Shown here: positions 10,010 through 19,541 of the stretch, piece by piece
How the letters are laid out: every line of letters starts with the position of its first letter
Position numbering within the stretch: the first letter of the stretch is position 1
Assembly (NCBI GenBank): GCA_046733355.1
Contig: JBKPOZ010000038.1
Location: forward strand, 1-64,000
Length of the DNA: 64,000 nucleotides
Origin: VAZQ01 sp046733355
Lineage (GTDB): Bacteria; Pseudomonadota; Alphaproteobacteria; Rhizobiales; Xanthobacteraceae
Direction: 5' to 3'
Translations under genes and position numbers: made by a program
Notes under the pieces: model-generated
Told to the model about the DNA's origin: nothing
The model's database searches: none
Seen by the model: only the letters and a program-made list of their open reading frames with translations

Positions 10010-10960
10010 TCAGCTGCGCGCGTATTTGATGCGCGGGTCGAGCACCGCATAGAGCATATCGACGAGGAAGTTGATGAGAACCACGGTGGCTGCCACGAAC
10101 ATCACCAGGTTCTGCACGATCGGGTAATCGCGTTCGGTGAGCGCGGTGACGAGATAGCGTGCCAGGCCCGGCACGTTGAACACGACTTCGGTGACGATCA
10201 GGCCGCCCATGAGAAACGCCGCCTCGATCCCGATCACGGTGATCACCGGCAGGATCGCGTTGCGGAACGCGTGGTGATAGTTGACGCTCGTCTCCGAGGC
10301 ACCCTTCGCGCGGGCCGTGCGGATATAATCCTGGCGCAGGACTTCCAGCATGGACGAGCGGGTGAGCCGCATCATCAGCGCCGAGCTGCGGAAGCCCACC
10401 GCGGCCGCCGGCACGCTTAGGAGCAAAAGCTCCTGCCACCAGGTCGCCGGCGGCTCGGTATAGATCGGGATGCTGCCGAACCAGCTCACGAAAGCCATGA
10501 GGATGAGCAGGCCAAGCCAGAACGAGGGCATGGACAGGCCGCTCAGGCTGAGCACGCGCAGCACATAATCGGCGGCGGAATTCTGGCGCACCGCGCTTAA
10601 CACACCGAGCGGCACCCCGATCAGAACCGCAAACGCCAACGAAAGCGCAGCAAGCTTTGCGGTTACCGGAATGCGCGGCAGGATCTCGTCGATCGCGGGG
10701 CGCTCGGAGACGTAGGAATAGCCGAGGTCGCCATGGGCGAGTCCGCTGATCCAGGTCGCGTACTGCACCACGATCGGCTTATCGAGGCCGAGTTCGGCTT
10801 CGATCTTAGCTTTCTCCTGCGGATTCACATAGCCGGCCGCATCGTAAAGAATATCGACGATATTCCCGGGCATGATGCGCAGCAGCACGAAAATAATCAC
10901 GGAGATCCCGAACAGAGTCAGGATCATCAGCATCAGGCGCCTGGCCAGGTAAGCACCCAT
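10010..10960 (-). CDS. Peptide-type ABC transporter permease (DppB-like)
   Basis: This 316-residue permease begins with a membrane span (LMLMILTLFGISVIIFVLL) and has the DppB features: RIMPGN, the periplasmic LGLDKPIVVQY..W segment, a Y-rich GDLGYSY stretch and the coupling motif DYIRTARAKGASETSVNYHHAFRNA. It pairs with the DppC-like protein. The ATG at 10958-10960 directly abuts heptamer array 2, which takes the place of the upstream leader and leaves no clear ribosome binding site. Confidence 0.9.
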   Translation of the reverse strand: MGAYLARRLMLMILTLFGISVIIFVLLRIMPGNIVDILYDAAGYVNPQEKAKIEAELGLDKPIVVQYATWISGLAHGDLGYSYVSERPAIDEILPRIPVTAKLAALSLAFAVLIGVPLGVLSAVRQNSAADYVLRVLSLSGLSMPSFWLGLLILMAFVSWFGSIPIYTEPPATWWQELLLLSVPAAAVGFRSSALMMRLTRSSMLEVLRQDYIRTARAKGASETSVNYHHAFRNAILPVITVIGIEAAFLMGGLIVTEVVFNVPGLARYLVTALTERDYPIVQNLVMFVAATVVLINFLVDMLYAVLDPRIKYARS

Positions 10961-11041
10961 GTCAGATGCCAGATTCAGATGTCAGGTGTCAGATGTCAGA
11001 TGACGTATCCTGACATCTGATCTCTGACTTCTGATCTCTGT
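10961..11041. repeat. Inverted array of degenerate heptamers (copy 2)
   Basis: The left half is a run of GTCAGAT-like units (GTCAGAT, GCCAGAT, TCAGAT, GTCAGGT, GTCAGAT, GTCAGAT). After a short GACGTATCC centre come reverse-complement units (TGACATC, TGATCTC, TGACTTC, TGATCTC). The array fills the whole gap between the binding-protein stop and the dppB-like start codon. A transcript could fold it into a long imperfect hairpin, which might lower expression of the permease genes relative to the abundant binding protein (inference). Confidence 0.8.
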
Positions 11042-11043
11042 GC

Positions 11044-12642
11044 TCAGTGCTCGAGCCACACGTCCTCGAAACGCCACCCGTTGTAAAAGCTATTCACCAT
11101 CAGGCCAAAATCCTTAACGCGGGGCGACCAGCAGGTGCCCGCGCGCTGGTGATAGATGATTGGCCGCGCCATGTCCTCCTGCAGCTTGTGATCGATCTCC
11201 CATGCGAGCTTCTTGCGCTTCTCGCGGTCCGTTTCGCTCGACTGCTCCTCGAACAGCTTCTCCAAATCCTTGTTGCAGTAGTCGGTCACGTTGCGTTCCG
11301 ATCCACACGCGTAATTTTCGTAAAAGTTCTGATCGGGATCATCGACCGCGTTGCCGGTGAGATTGAGGCCGACCAGATAGTCCTTGCGCGTGATCTTGGC
11401 GTGCCAGTTGCTGGTCTCGATGACTTCGAGCACGCCGTCGACATAGATCTCCTTAAGCTGATCGATCAGAATAACGGCGGGGTCTCGGTAAACGGAGACG
11501 TTCCTGGTCGATATGTTCACGCTAAGGCGTTTGTCGGGGCCGTAGCCGAGCGTCTGCATGATCTTGCGCGCTTCTTCCCGGTTCTTCTGCACGTCGGGCC
11601 CATAGCCGGGCAGGGTGGCAAGCATGTCGTTGGGCATGCCCCAGACACCGTCGGGCGGGGGCAACATGGCCCCTCCGATCTTCGCCTCACCCTCGGTGAG
11701 AATATCGATGAACGCCTTGCGATCGAGCGCGAGCGCCAGCGCCCGGCGCAGCTCCGGATTATTGAAGGGCGCTACGTCGCGATTGACGATCAGGTTGATG
11801 CTAACATTTGTCGGAACCATCTGACACACCGCCTGAGGCGCCTGGGACTTGATGTCCCGCATTAGCGGGGGGCTCACCTCGGCAGGAAATGTCATGTCGA
11901 AACGGCCGGCAACGAAGGCGAGAATTGCCGTCGAACGATTCGGAATGATGGTGAACTCCATGCCGTCGAGATAGGGCCGGCCCTTGCGCCAATAGTCGGG
12001 GTTGCGGGTGATCTTGATGGACTCGTTCTGCTTGAACTCCACGAACTTGAATGGTCCGGTGCCGATCGGCTTGAGCCGCATGTCGCGCGCCGAGACGTGG
12101 CACGGATAGACGGGCGAATAGCCCGAAGCGAGCAGGGATAAAAGCGCCGGTTGCGGCCGCTTGAGGTTGAACGTCACTTCGTAATCGCCATTGAGCGAAA
12201 GATCCGCGACGTTGAAATACCAGCCCTGCCGCGGATTCTTCCGGAAGCTGTCCTTGGCTTTGCCCATCAGCAGGTCCCAGGTACATTTGACGTCCTTGCC
12301 GGTGAACGGCTTGCCGTCGTGCCATTTCACCCCTTCGCGCAGGCGGAAAGTCAGTCTGGTCTTGTCCTCGTTCCATGACCAACTGGCGGCAAGGTCCGGA
12401 ACGATGGACTCTTCGCTGTTCTGCGGCATGTGCTGGTTGAAGATCACCAGGTTGTTGAATACCGGCATGAACGGGATGACCGTGGAATAGGTGGCTTCCT
12501 CGTGGATGGAAGCGCTGGCCGGGCTGTCGCGATGATAGATCTTGAGGACGCCGCCCGGCTTTCCTTCGTCGGCAAAGCCCGGGACGGCTGAGGCCAGAAT
12601 GGCGAGCAGAAAAGCTATGCCCCCGTTAAGGATTCGAACCAT
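11044..12642 (-). CDS. ABC transporter substrate-binding protein, family 5 (peptide/nickel type)
   Basis: This 532-residue periplasmic binding protein opens the Dpp-like operon. It has a signal peptide (MVRILNGGIAFLLAILASAV, cleavage after GFA) and the family-5 fold: the N-terminal GGVLKIYHRD, VPDLAASWSWNEDKTRLTFRLR-type strand pair, GVKWHDGKPFTGKDV, and the later RRALALALDRKAFIDIL segment. The ATG at 12642 follows GAGGGAG. Family members bind peptides, nickel chelates, opines or other polar molecules; the ligand cannot be read from sequence. The linked alcohol dehydrogenase suggests a catabolic role. Confidence 0.9.
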   Translation of the reverse strand: MVRILNGGIAFLLAILASAVPGFADEGKPGGVLKIYHRDSPASASIHEEATYSTVIPFMPVFNNLVIFNQHMPQNSEESIVPDLAASWSWNEDKTRLTFRLREGVKWHDGKPFTGKDVKCTWDLLMGKAKDSFRKNPRQGWYFNVADLSLNGDYEVTFNLKRPQPALLSLLASGYSPVYPCHVSARDMRLKPIGTGPFKFVEFKQNESIKITRNPDYWRKGRPYLDGMEFTIIPNRSTAILAFVAGRFDMTFPAEVSPPLMRDIKSQAPQAVCQMVPTNVSINLIVNRDVAPFNNPELRRALALALDRKAFIDILTEGEAKIGGAMLPPPDGVWGMPNDMLATLPGYGPDVQKNREEARKIMQTLGYGPDKRLSVNISTRNVSVYRDPAVILIDQLKEIYVDGVLEVIETSNWHAKITRKDYLVGLNLTGNAVDDPDQNFYENYACGSERNVTDYCNKDLEKLFEEQSSETDREKRKKLAWEIDHKLQEDMARPIIYHQRAGTCWSPRVKDFGLMVNSFYNGWRFEDVWLEH

Positions 12643-12901
12643 CGCGCTTGCTCCCTCTGATGGCCCATCCCGGCTCCTCACCGGTCGGTAGGCCTGGTCT
12701 GTTTTTCGCAATTGTAGACGAAGGCGAGGGGACTTGGCAGAGCGGCCAAGCTGCACCAATGCAGCGCAATTGTCGCACGAAAGGCGATCCGGAATTAACC
12801 GTGTTTATTGCTCAGCCATATGTAACCCGAGAGGCTGCTTTCCCTCTCCGTTGAACCTGTGGTTCTCCTGATGCGACCAACCCTGGTGTGGAGGGCTGGG
12901 T
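12643..12901. promoter_or_regulatory. Upstream region of the peptide-type transport operon
   Basis: This 259-base gap separates the binding-protein gene (minus) from the small membrane ORF (plus), so it should hold promoters for both. No palindromic operator or sigma-70-type promoter could be assigned with confidence. A GGATTCGAACC string near 12630 resembles a tRNA T-arm, but no tRNA surrounds it. Confidence 0.35.
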
Positions 12902-12991
12902 ATGAGTGAGAACGAAATTACGCGCATTTTTGCCTTGGCGCTGGGAGCCATATTCGCCTGCACGATGGTGCTGAGCGCCTTCGCGTACTAG
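12902..12991 (+). CDS. 29-residue single-span membrane protein
   Basis: This short ORF encodes MSENEITRIFALALGAIFAC followed by TMVLSAFAY: a charged start and one hydrophobic span of about 20 residues. It is supported by a strong ribosome binding site (GGAGG eight to nine bases before the ATG) and clean start and stop codons. Small membrane proteins of this form are often missed in annotation. No function can be given. Its neighbours, a transport operon and a small conserved protein, do not suggest one. Confidence 0.6.
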   Translation: MSENEITRIFALALGAIFACTMVLSAFAY

Positions 12992-13016
12992 GGCCTCGCA
13001 CTGCGCCTAGCCCTCC

Positions 13017-13226
13017 TCAGTCGCGGGACAGGCTGCGCAGATTCGATCGCGTGAAATGCAGGAGGACGCCTTCCTGCAGTCGCCGCTGGTCCATCTCCCC
13101 CTGTTTTGCTTGCTCTATCATGTATTTGGCGAGGGTGTCGCGCGCCTCTTCGGCGCGCCGCTCGGAGCCGAATTTGGCGCCGCTCCGCAACAACGCCTGC
13201 CACGCAGCTTCAAATGCAGCCGACAA
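13017..13226 (-). CDS. Small conserved hypothetical protein
   Basis: This 69-residue protein has the pattern AFEAAWQALLRSGAKFGSER followed by ARDTLAKYMIEQAKQGEMDQRR. It resembles short conserved proteins of unknown function in Bradyrhizobium-type genomes, where 'LAkyII..AkqGE.DQ.RL' recurs. The start is a TTG, supported by GGAGG nine bases upstream. The predicted fold is helical and soluble. Function unknown. Confidence 0.65.
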   Translation of the reverse strand: MSAAFEAAWQALLRSGAKFGSERRAEEARDTLAKYMIEQAKQGEMDQRRLQEGVLLHFTRSNLRSLSRD

Positions 13227-13572
13227 GATGGATCGCCTCCGGGTCGGAGCTCGTAGTGCCCGCGTATTTTTGCAGTCGCTGCAGCATCGCGCGCCCCCGC
13301 ACGTAAGGCTGCTATTGTGCGCCTTTCAACGGGGGTTGACCAGCCGCGTCCGCGCAGCTTCACGGGTGGTATGAGAGCTGCCCTTGGGATTCGCGGCTCG
13401 CAAGGTCAGTCACTGCACGCCCGGGCTTTACAGCTCGAGCCGCATACCATTCGGCGGTATGGGCGCCGCAAAGACGAAGCGGCGCAGAAATCGCGCCGAC
13501 GTGATGTAACCGCCGAAATTTTTGCAGAATGAGTGTTCTTTCCGAGCGAAATCACATTGGCTGGCGCTGTGG
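13227..13572. other. Intergenic region, nothing recognised
   Basis: This 346-base stretch lies between dps and the small conserved gene, both on the minus strand. It contains a short hairpin near 13442-13460 (CATACC facing GGTATG) and several overlapping open frames without ribosome binding sites or recognisable products. I see no gene in it. Confidence 0.4.
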
Positions 13573-14163
13573 TCAGACGCGCACGAGTGGCGTATCCACC
13601 AGATGCTCCGCCAAAAACCATGCCTGCAGCTCGTTGGTTCGGATCACATCCGACACGAGCAAGTCATTGGTGCCGTCGTCGCCCTGATCGGCCGTTCTCT
13701 TCGCCGCGTCATGGGCGTCTATGAGAATGAGCTCGTGCGCTTCCAATAGCCGTGAGAGCATGGCCGGCACCTCCTCGGAGCCGTTGGGGGGCCGCGAGAC
13801 GCGCGTGATCTCGGCAACGTGCCTGGGATCGCCGACGGCGATGCCGCCAAGCGTCTGCACGCGCTCGGCGATCTCGTCGATCAGCTTGATCTGCTCGCCT
13901 GCATGTTTGTCGAGCAACAGATGCAATTGATAGAAAGTAGCGCCGCGCATGAGCCAGTGGTGCTTCTTGTATAAGGCATAGAGAATCTGGGTGTCGCAAA
14001 GAATCTGGTTCAAGCGCTGACAGGAATAGGCGCGGGCATCGTAGGAAAGCCCAAGCGGAAACTGCCTGGTGGTTCCGAAAGCCTGAATCTCCCTGCCGTG
14101 CTGATGTAGCCAGGGCTGGCTGCCGTGCCGGCCATGAACGCGTACGGGTGCAGGCTTTGCCAT
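13573..14163 (-). CDS. dps: Dps family DNA-protection / ferritin-like protein
   Basis: This 196-residue protein is a Dps relative, a dodecameric mini-ferritin that binds DNA and oxidises iron with peroxide during starvation or oxidative stress. The intersubunit ferroxidase ligands are visible: His in YKKHHWLMRG, His and Asp in FYQLHLLLDKH, and the acidic pair in IDEIAERV. The N-terminal extension of about 45 residues is longer than in E. coli Dps and contains His and Arg, perhaps for DNA contact. The ATG is at 14161-14163. It lies just downstream of tRNA-Lys on the same strand. Confidence 0.9.
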   Translation of the reverse strand: MAKPAPVRVHGRHGSQPWLHQHGREIQAFGTTRQFPLGLSYDARAYSCQRLNQILCDTQILYALYKKHHWLMRGATFYQLHLLLDKHAGEQIKLIDEIAERVQTLGGIAVGDPRHVAEITRVSRPPNGSEEVPAMLSRLLEAHELILIDAHDAAKRTADQGDDGTNDLLVSDVIRTNELQAWFLAEHLVDTPLVRV

Positions 14164-14369
14164 GTCGCTCGTCTCCTGTTTGTGCTCGCTGAATACGTGC
14201 CCCGGTGCTCAGCCCCGATTGAACGCGGACACCTGACGATCGTTCCTGTGACTACACCTCACGAGCCAGTCGCAATCGCAAGTGAGAGCTCGCACGAAGA
14301 TGGGCGCAAGGACTGCAAAAAAGGAGCAGCGAAATGTCGGCGCAATATGAGACTTCGCGAGGAGGAATG

Positions 14370-14445
<76 letters not shown>

Positions 14446-14526
14446 GCGCCGAAACTCATGTGGCCCCGGAGCCTCCACCGATAGCCGCAACGGCCACACA
14501 CAACAAGACGGACTCCCAAAGGGAAA

Positions 14527-14550
14527 GCCGCCGGGTGGGGACCCGGCGGC
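14527..14550. terminator. Strong GC hairpin between tRNA-Lys and the LTXXQ gene
   Basis: GCCGCCGGGT and ACCCGGCGGC form a perfect 10-base stem around a GGGG loop. It lies downstream of the LTXXQ gene stop on the minus strand. There is no T-run on the minus strand (a TTTCCC follows), so it may be a Rho-independent-like terminator or a processing hairpin. Confidence 0.55.
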
Positions 14551-14620
14551 TCCCGTACGTCGGCGATCGTGTCGGGGGGCTGGGAGTGCGACCGCCGGCG
14601 TTAGCCCCTTAATATGGCAA

Positions 14621-15157
14621 TTACAGCCGTTCTGCGCCAGAGTGGTCTTGCCCGGGTCCACCCATCGGGTGCGGCCCCCAGCGATGGCCACCCTCGCGGC
14701 CCCAGCCACCGTGTTCTCTATGGCCGTGGCCACCGAGGCGACTGAGCATTGCAAAACGGCGCTTCTGGTTATCGTCCAAACTCTTGTAGAGGGGATCTGT
14801 GGCATCGGCCAGCTTCCGCATGGCGACTCCCATGTCCGACATGGCGGCGGCGCGCCCACGCAGGCGCTCGGCCGGATCCGTTGCGGGCGGGCCGCTCCGC
14901 ATGGCGCTGATTCGGTCGATGCGCAGCTTTCCAAGCTCGCGCGCCGCCTGCTCAAAGGCCGGCCAGTTCTTCTCCTGTTCGGCATTCAGCGTCAGTCCGG
15001 CCTTGAGCGCGGCAAGGCGCGCCTCCCCGAACGCTCGCATATCCTCAATGCTGGGACCCCCGCGCCCACCCTCGTGCCAGCCGCGCTGCTGCGCGTAGAC
15101 CAATGATGTTCCGGCAATCGCCAGCGCCGCAGTTCCCGCAACTATCCCTTTCCACAT
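14621..15157 (-). CDS. LTXXQ-motif (Spy/CpxP-like) periplasmic protein
   Basis: This 178-residue protein has a signal peptide (MWKGIVAGTAALAIAGTSLV, cleavage after YAQ) and a helical periplasmic domain with the LTLNAEQEKNWPAFEQAA segment, the hallmark of the Spy/CpxP LTXXQ family. It ends in a Gly/His-rich tail (GGHGHREHGGWGREGGHRWG) that could bind metal. Known relatives act as periplasmic chaperones in envelope stress. The ATG at 15157 follows GGAGGGAGTCAAT; the ATG at 15172 is part of that ribosome binding site. Confidence 0.82.
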   Translation of the reverse strand: MWKGIVAGTAALAIAGTSLVYAQQRGWHEGGRGGPSIEDMRAFGEARLAALKAGLTLNAEQEKNWPAFEQAARELGKLRIDRISAMRSGPPATDPAERLRGRAAAMSDMGVAMRKLADATDPLYKSLDDNQKRRFAMLSRLGGHGHREHGGWGREGGHRWGPHPMGGPGQDHSGAERL

Positions 15158-15515
15158 ATTGACTCCCTCCATACGCCCTGTGACCCGAATACAAAGCCAA
15201 AACAGCAGAGGGGCAAGTTAAAGTTATGTTAGAGACGGCCGGCCGTCGCTTGGATTAACGGCTGGTCAGGATACTCTTTGACCTAGAGCGGCAATTTGCC
15301 TGATTCTTTTATGACTAGCGAAGTAGAAGCCGCCTTGCGGCGCGCGATCAACAAATGGTGATGGGCAGGTCCCTCCCGGCGCAAAGCGGGGGAGGGATTT
15401 CGCTCAACCCATAAGCAGCGAGCGAGCGGCGAGCGCCTTATCGAAAGGCAGAGAGGCCCCCAGCGTGCCGCCTCGCTCCGCCACCTCGCCCTCCCATGCG
15501 CTTCCCATGGAGCGA
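15158..15515. other. Intergenic region with a GC-rich hairpin
   Basis: About 358 bases lie between the LTXXQ gene and ettA, both on the minus strand. A hairpin at 15370-15397 (TCCCTCCCGGCG facing CGGGGGAGGGA) resembles a repeat seen across Bradyrhizobium-type genomes. A 16-codon ORF at 15310 has no ribosome binding site. The region nearest 15158 should hold the promoter of the LTXXQ gene; none could be assigned. Confidence 0.45.
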
Positions 15516-17168
<1,653 letters not shown>

Positions 17169-17491
17169 AGGCTCCTGCCTGCGTAAAGCGGCTCGCGCGC
17201 GCAAACCGCGCTTTGCCGAGCCCTCATTTCCGGGAATTCGCGGCTGATTTAGCGAGCGGGTTCGGCGATCACAAGATGCGCCGGGTGCGCTGTGTGGCTT
17301 TCCTCCACGTACTTGTTAACCGTTTGCGTAGCTTTTTTGCAACGGCCGCCGACAAAGTTGAAATCGCAGGCGAATTTGTACTGGTTTTTAACAAATTTGG
17401 TTCGACAATGCCGGCCGACCCAAGGCATTGCTTTGCCGCTGCGCTGCAGAGGGGCGTGGCGAACGGAGCGAATAAAGCACCGGAGGGGTTC
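17169..17491. other. Intergenic region upstream of ettA
   Basis: This 323-base region separates ettA (minus) from a small plus-strand ORF. It contains a T-rich stretch near 17310-17400 (GTTAACCG, TTTTTTGC, ACTGGTTTTTAACAAATTTGG) that may include promoters in both directions. No RNA gene was recognised. Confidence 0.35.
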
Positions 17492-17698
17492 ATGAAGATC
17501 CAGCGGCGTTCAACGTTCAGCCTGCCGATCAGGGGCCACGTGAGTGACCTCCTTCACAACCTGGCCAGGAGCCTGTTCGATCCTTACCGGCCTGAATTGC
17601 ATTACATGCGAGGCCCTGGCCCGAAATGGCATGCCAAGCACGACGGCTCGGGCATGCACAGCGCTGTCGGGCTGGTACGCGTGCGGGTAAAGCGCTGA
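17492..17698 (+). CDS. Small hypothetical protein
   Basis: This 68-residue ORF starts at an ATG preceded by GGAGGGGTTC, a strong ribosome binding site, and stops four bases before the convergent PcaC-like gene ends. The sequence begins MKIQRRSTFSLPIRGHVSDL and has no recognised domain, membrane span or signal peptide; it is basic. I do not recognise it. The ribosome binding site and gene spacing are the only support. Confidence 0.45.
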   Translation: MKIQRRSTFSLPIRGHVSDLLHNLARSLFDPYRPELHYMRGPGPKWHAKHDGSGMHSAVGLVRVRVKR

Positions 17699-17701
17699 GG
17701 T

Positions 17702-18082
17702 TTACCCCTTTTTCGCTTGGCTCAGCACGGTTTTCGCAAGCCGGAAGCAATCAACTCCCACGGGGATGCCGCAGTAGATCGCGATCTGCGTTAGCACCGC
17801 GCGGATTTCATTCTCGCTCAAACCATTGCACAACGCGCCGCGGATGTGCGTCTGAAACTCCTCCATTTTGCCGAGCGCGGCAATCATGCCGAGATTGAGA
17901 ATCGAGCGCTCGCGCGGGGTGAGGGTGTTGTCGCCCCAGGTCTCGCCCCAGCAATACTGGGTTACGATCCGCTGAAAGTCGCGGTTGAAGTCGTCGGCGC
18001 TCTTGAGCGCACGGTCGACGTACTCCTCGCCCAGCACCTTGCGGCGCATGGCCAAGCCTCGATCATAGGTCTCCTTGTCCAT
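17702..18082 (-). CDS. Carboxymuconolactone decarboxylase family protein (PcaC-like)
   Basis: This 126-residue protein matches the size and outline of 4-carboxymuconolactone decarboxylase, the protocatechuate-branch enzyme that makes the 3-oxoadipate enol-lactone. Diagnostic stretches are YDRGLAMRRKVLGEEYVDRA, DFNRDFQRIVTQYCWGETWG, LTPRERSILNLGMIAAL and HIRGALCNGLSENEIRAVL with IAIYCGIPVGV. The ATG at 18082 follows GGGAGGAGTAGA. No other pca genes are nearby, so a true decarboxylase or a related protein of the same alkylhydroperoxidase-like fold are both possible. It is divergent from the DUF6494 gene. Confidence 0.8.
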   Translation of the reverse strand: MDKETYDRGLAMRRKVLGEEYVDRALKSADDFNRDFQRIVTQYCWGETWGDNTLTPRERSILNLGMIAALGKMEEFQTHIRGALCNGLSENEIRAVLTQIAIYCGIPVGVDCFRLAKTVLSQAKKG

Positions 18083-18260
18083 TCTACTCCTCCCAATTGC
18101 ATTTGAGCGGCGCGAGGGTTGCTCCCGCAGCGCGCGTGCCTTCTGCGGATGCACTTGAACGCACTCGCGACGCGAGGGAAGGCAGTCGTATCCTGCGCGT
18201 TGTGTTACTGTCATGCGCGTAGGGCAACAGCGGTTCGAATGCAATCTGTCGGAGGAAGTC

Positions 18261-18467
18261 ATGAACGAAGAGGCCTTGAACACGAGCGTCAGAAAATTTC
18301 TGAAAGTCCTCGGTGTCACCGCGCAACGCGAGATCGAGAAGGCGATCCGACAGGCGATCTCCGAGGGCAAGCTCAAGGGAACCGAGCGGCTTACTGCGAA
18401 GGCCACGGTGACGCTCGACAAGGTCGGCCTTTCTCATGAAGTGGATGGCGAGATTGAGCTCGGTTGA
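18261..18467 (+). CDS. DUF6494 family protein
   Basis: This 68-residue protein begins MNEEALNTSVRKFLKVLGVT and contains REIEKAIRQAI followed by a LTAKATVTLDKVGLSHEVDG strand pair, as in a small conserved family (DUF6494) in alphaproteobacteria. Function is unknown. The ATG follows GGAGGAAGTC. It ends 16 bases before the aspartate dehydrogenase gene and is probably co-transcribed with it. Confidence 0.7.
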   Translation: MNEEALNTSVRKFLKVLGVTAQREIEKAIRQAISEGKLKGTERLTAKATVTLDKVGLSHEVDGEIELG

Positions 18468-18483
18468 GCGCGCGCAACGAGAA

Positions 18484-19287
18484 ATGACAACCCGGGTTGC
18501 AATCGCCGGCCTCGGTGCAATCGGTCGCGCCCTCGCACGCAAGCTCGCCGATGGAATCCCGGGGCTTGAGCTCGCGTGTGCCGCGGTGGGCGATCGGATG
18601 AAGGCGCAGTCCTGGCTTGATCGCGAGCGTATTCACTGCCGGATTGTGGTGCCGTCACAGCTGCCGCTGCTTGCGGATCTGGTCGTCGAATGCGCGCCGG
18701 CGGATGTGTTTGAGGAAATCTGCCGGCCGGTGCTGGAAGCCGGTAAGGCCGTCATGGTGTTGTCGGCCGGAGCCCTGCTGCCTCGTCCCGAGCTGATCGC
18801 GCTCGCGAAGGAGCGCGGCGGCCAGATCAGCGTTCCCAGTGGCGCGCTCCTGGGGCTCGACGCAGTCACAGCCGCCGCCGAAGGACGCGTTCATTCCGTG
18901 CACATGACGACGCGCAAGCCGCCACAAGGCTTGGCCGGTGCACCCTATCTCGCGGCGCACAACATTTCAGTGGAAGGGCTGAATGAGCCCAAGCGGGTAT
19001 TTGCGGGGAGCGCCCGGGAAGCCGCCGCCGGATTTCCTGCGAATGTCAACGTGGCGGCCGCTCTTTCCCTTGCCGGAATAGGGCCTGATCGCACGACGGT
19101 GGAAATCTGGGCCGATCCGACTATCGATCGGAACTGCCATGCGATCGAGGTAAAAAGCGATTCCGCGCAGTTGCGGCTCTCGATCGAGAATGTGCCCTCC
19201 GAAAACCCGAGGACCGGGCGCATCACGGCGCTTTCGGTCATTGCAGCTCTTCGAAAACTGCATTGCCCTCTCCGCATTGGCACCTGA
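18484..19287 (+). CDS. nadX: Aspartate dehydrogenase (NadX-like)
   Basis: This 267-residue enzyme looks like L-aspartate dehydrogenase, which makes iminoaspartate for NAD synthesis or oxaloacetate plus ammonia. It has an N-terminal Rossmann fold with RVAIAGLGAIGRALA, the VVECAPADVFEEI segment, SAGALLPRPEL, the PSGALLGLDAVTAA stretch and the C-terminal FPANVNVAAALSLAGIGPDRT region typical of the family. The ATG at 18484 is chosen because the Rossmann motif begins seven residues later; a longer frame from 18436 overlaps DUF6494. No nadA or nadC is adjacent, so a role in aspartate catabolism is also possible. Confidence 0.82.
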   Translation: MTTRVAIAGLGAIGRALARKLADGIPGLELACAAVGDRMKAQSWLDRERIHCRIVVPSQLPLLADLVVECAPADVFEEICRPVLEAGKAVMVLSAGALLPRPELIALAKERGGQISVPSGALLGLDAVTAAAEGRVHSVHMTTRKPPQGLAGAPYLAAHNISVEGLNEPKRVFAGSAREAAAGFPANVNVAAALSLAGIGPDRTTVEIWADPTIDRNCHAIEVKSDSAQLRLSIENVPSENPRTGRITALSVIAALRKLHCPLRIGT

Positions 19288-19541
19288 ACGGCGTCTTGCA
19301 TGCTAAGTGCCTAGAAGTGTTGCGAAACTCGCCCCGCCCGCATTTCCGCCTCGTTCATCTGTGATGAAATACCGCGCTCGCGGCTTTGCCTTTGTGGCCG
19401 AGCCCTGAACCCAGGGGGGGATCTGCGCGACTAACCTGCATTCCGGCCGGACGCACGCGTGCGCGTTTTCGGCGCGGTTCTGATGTCAGGCACAGGTCGG
19501 GTGCATCCTGCTCAGGGCGGCAAGAAGAACAAGGATGGGCC
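19288..19541. other. Intergenic region upstream of the anti-sigma-like gene
   Basis: About 254 bases with no recognised gene. A sigma factor gene, which would be expected next to an anti-sigma factor, is absent. A weak AAGGATGGGCC ribosome binding site lies at the right end. Confidence 0.4.

Noticed and set aside
10961..11041. CRISPR-like short repeats
   Set aside because: The units are only about seven bases long, degenerate, back-to-back without spacers and inverted. No cas genes are present.
12625..12645. tRNA-like GGATTCGAACC string
   Set aside because: It lies inside the start of the family-5 binding-protein gene and no acceptor or anticodon arm surrounds it.
15310..15360. 16-codon ORF (MTSEVEAALRRAINKW)
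   Set aside because: Too short and without a ribosome binding site. The sequence is helix-like, but nothing else supports it.
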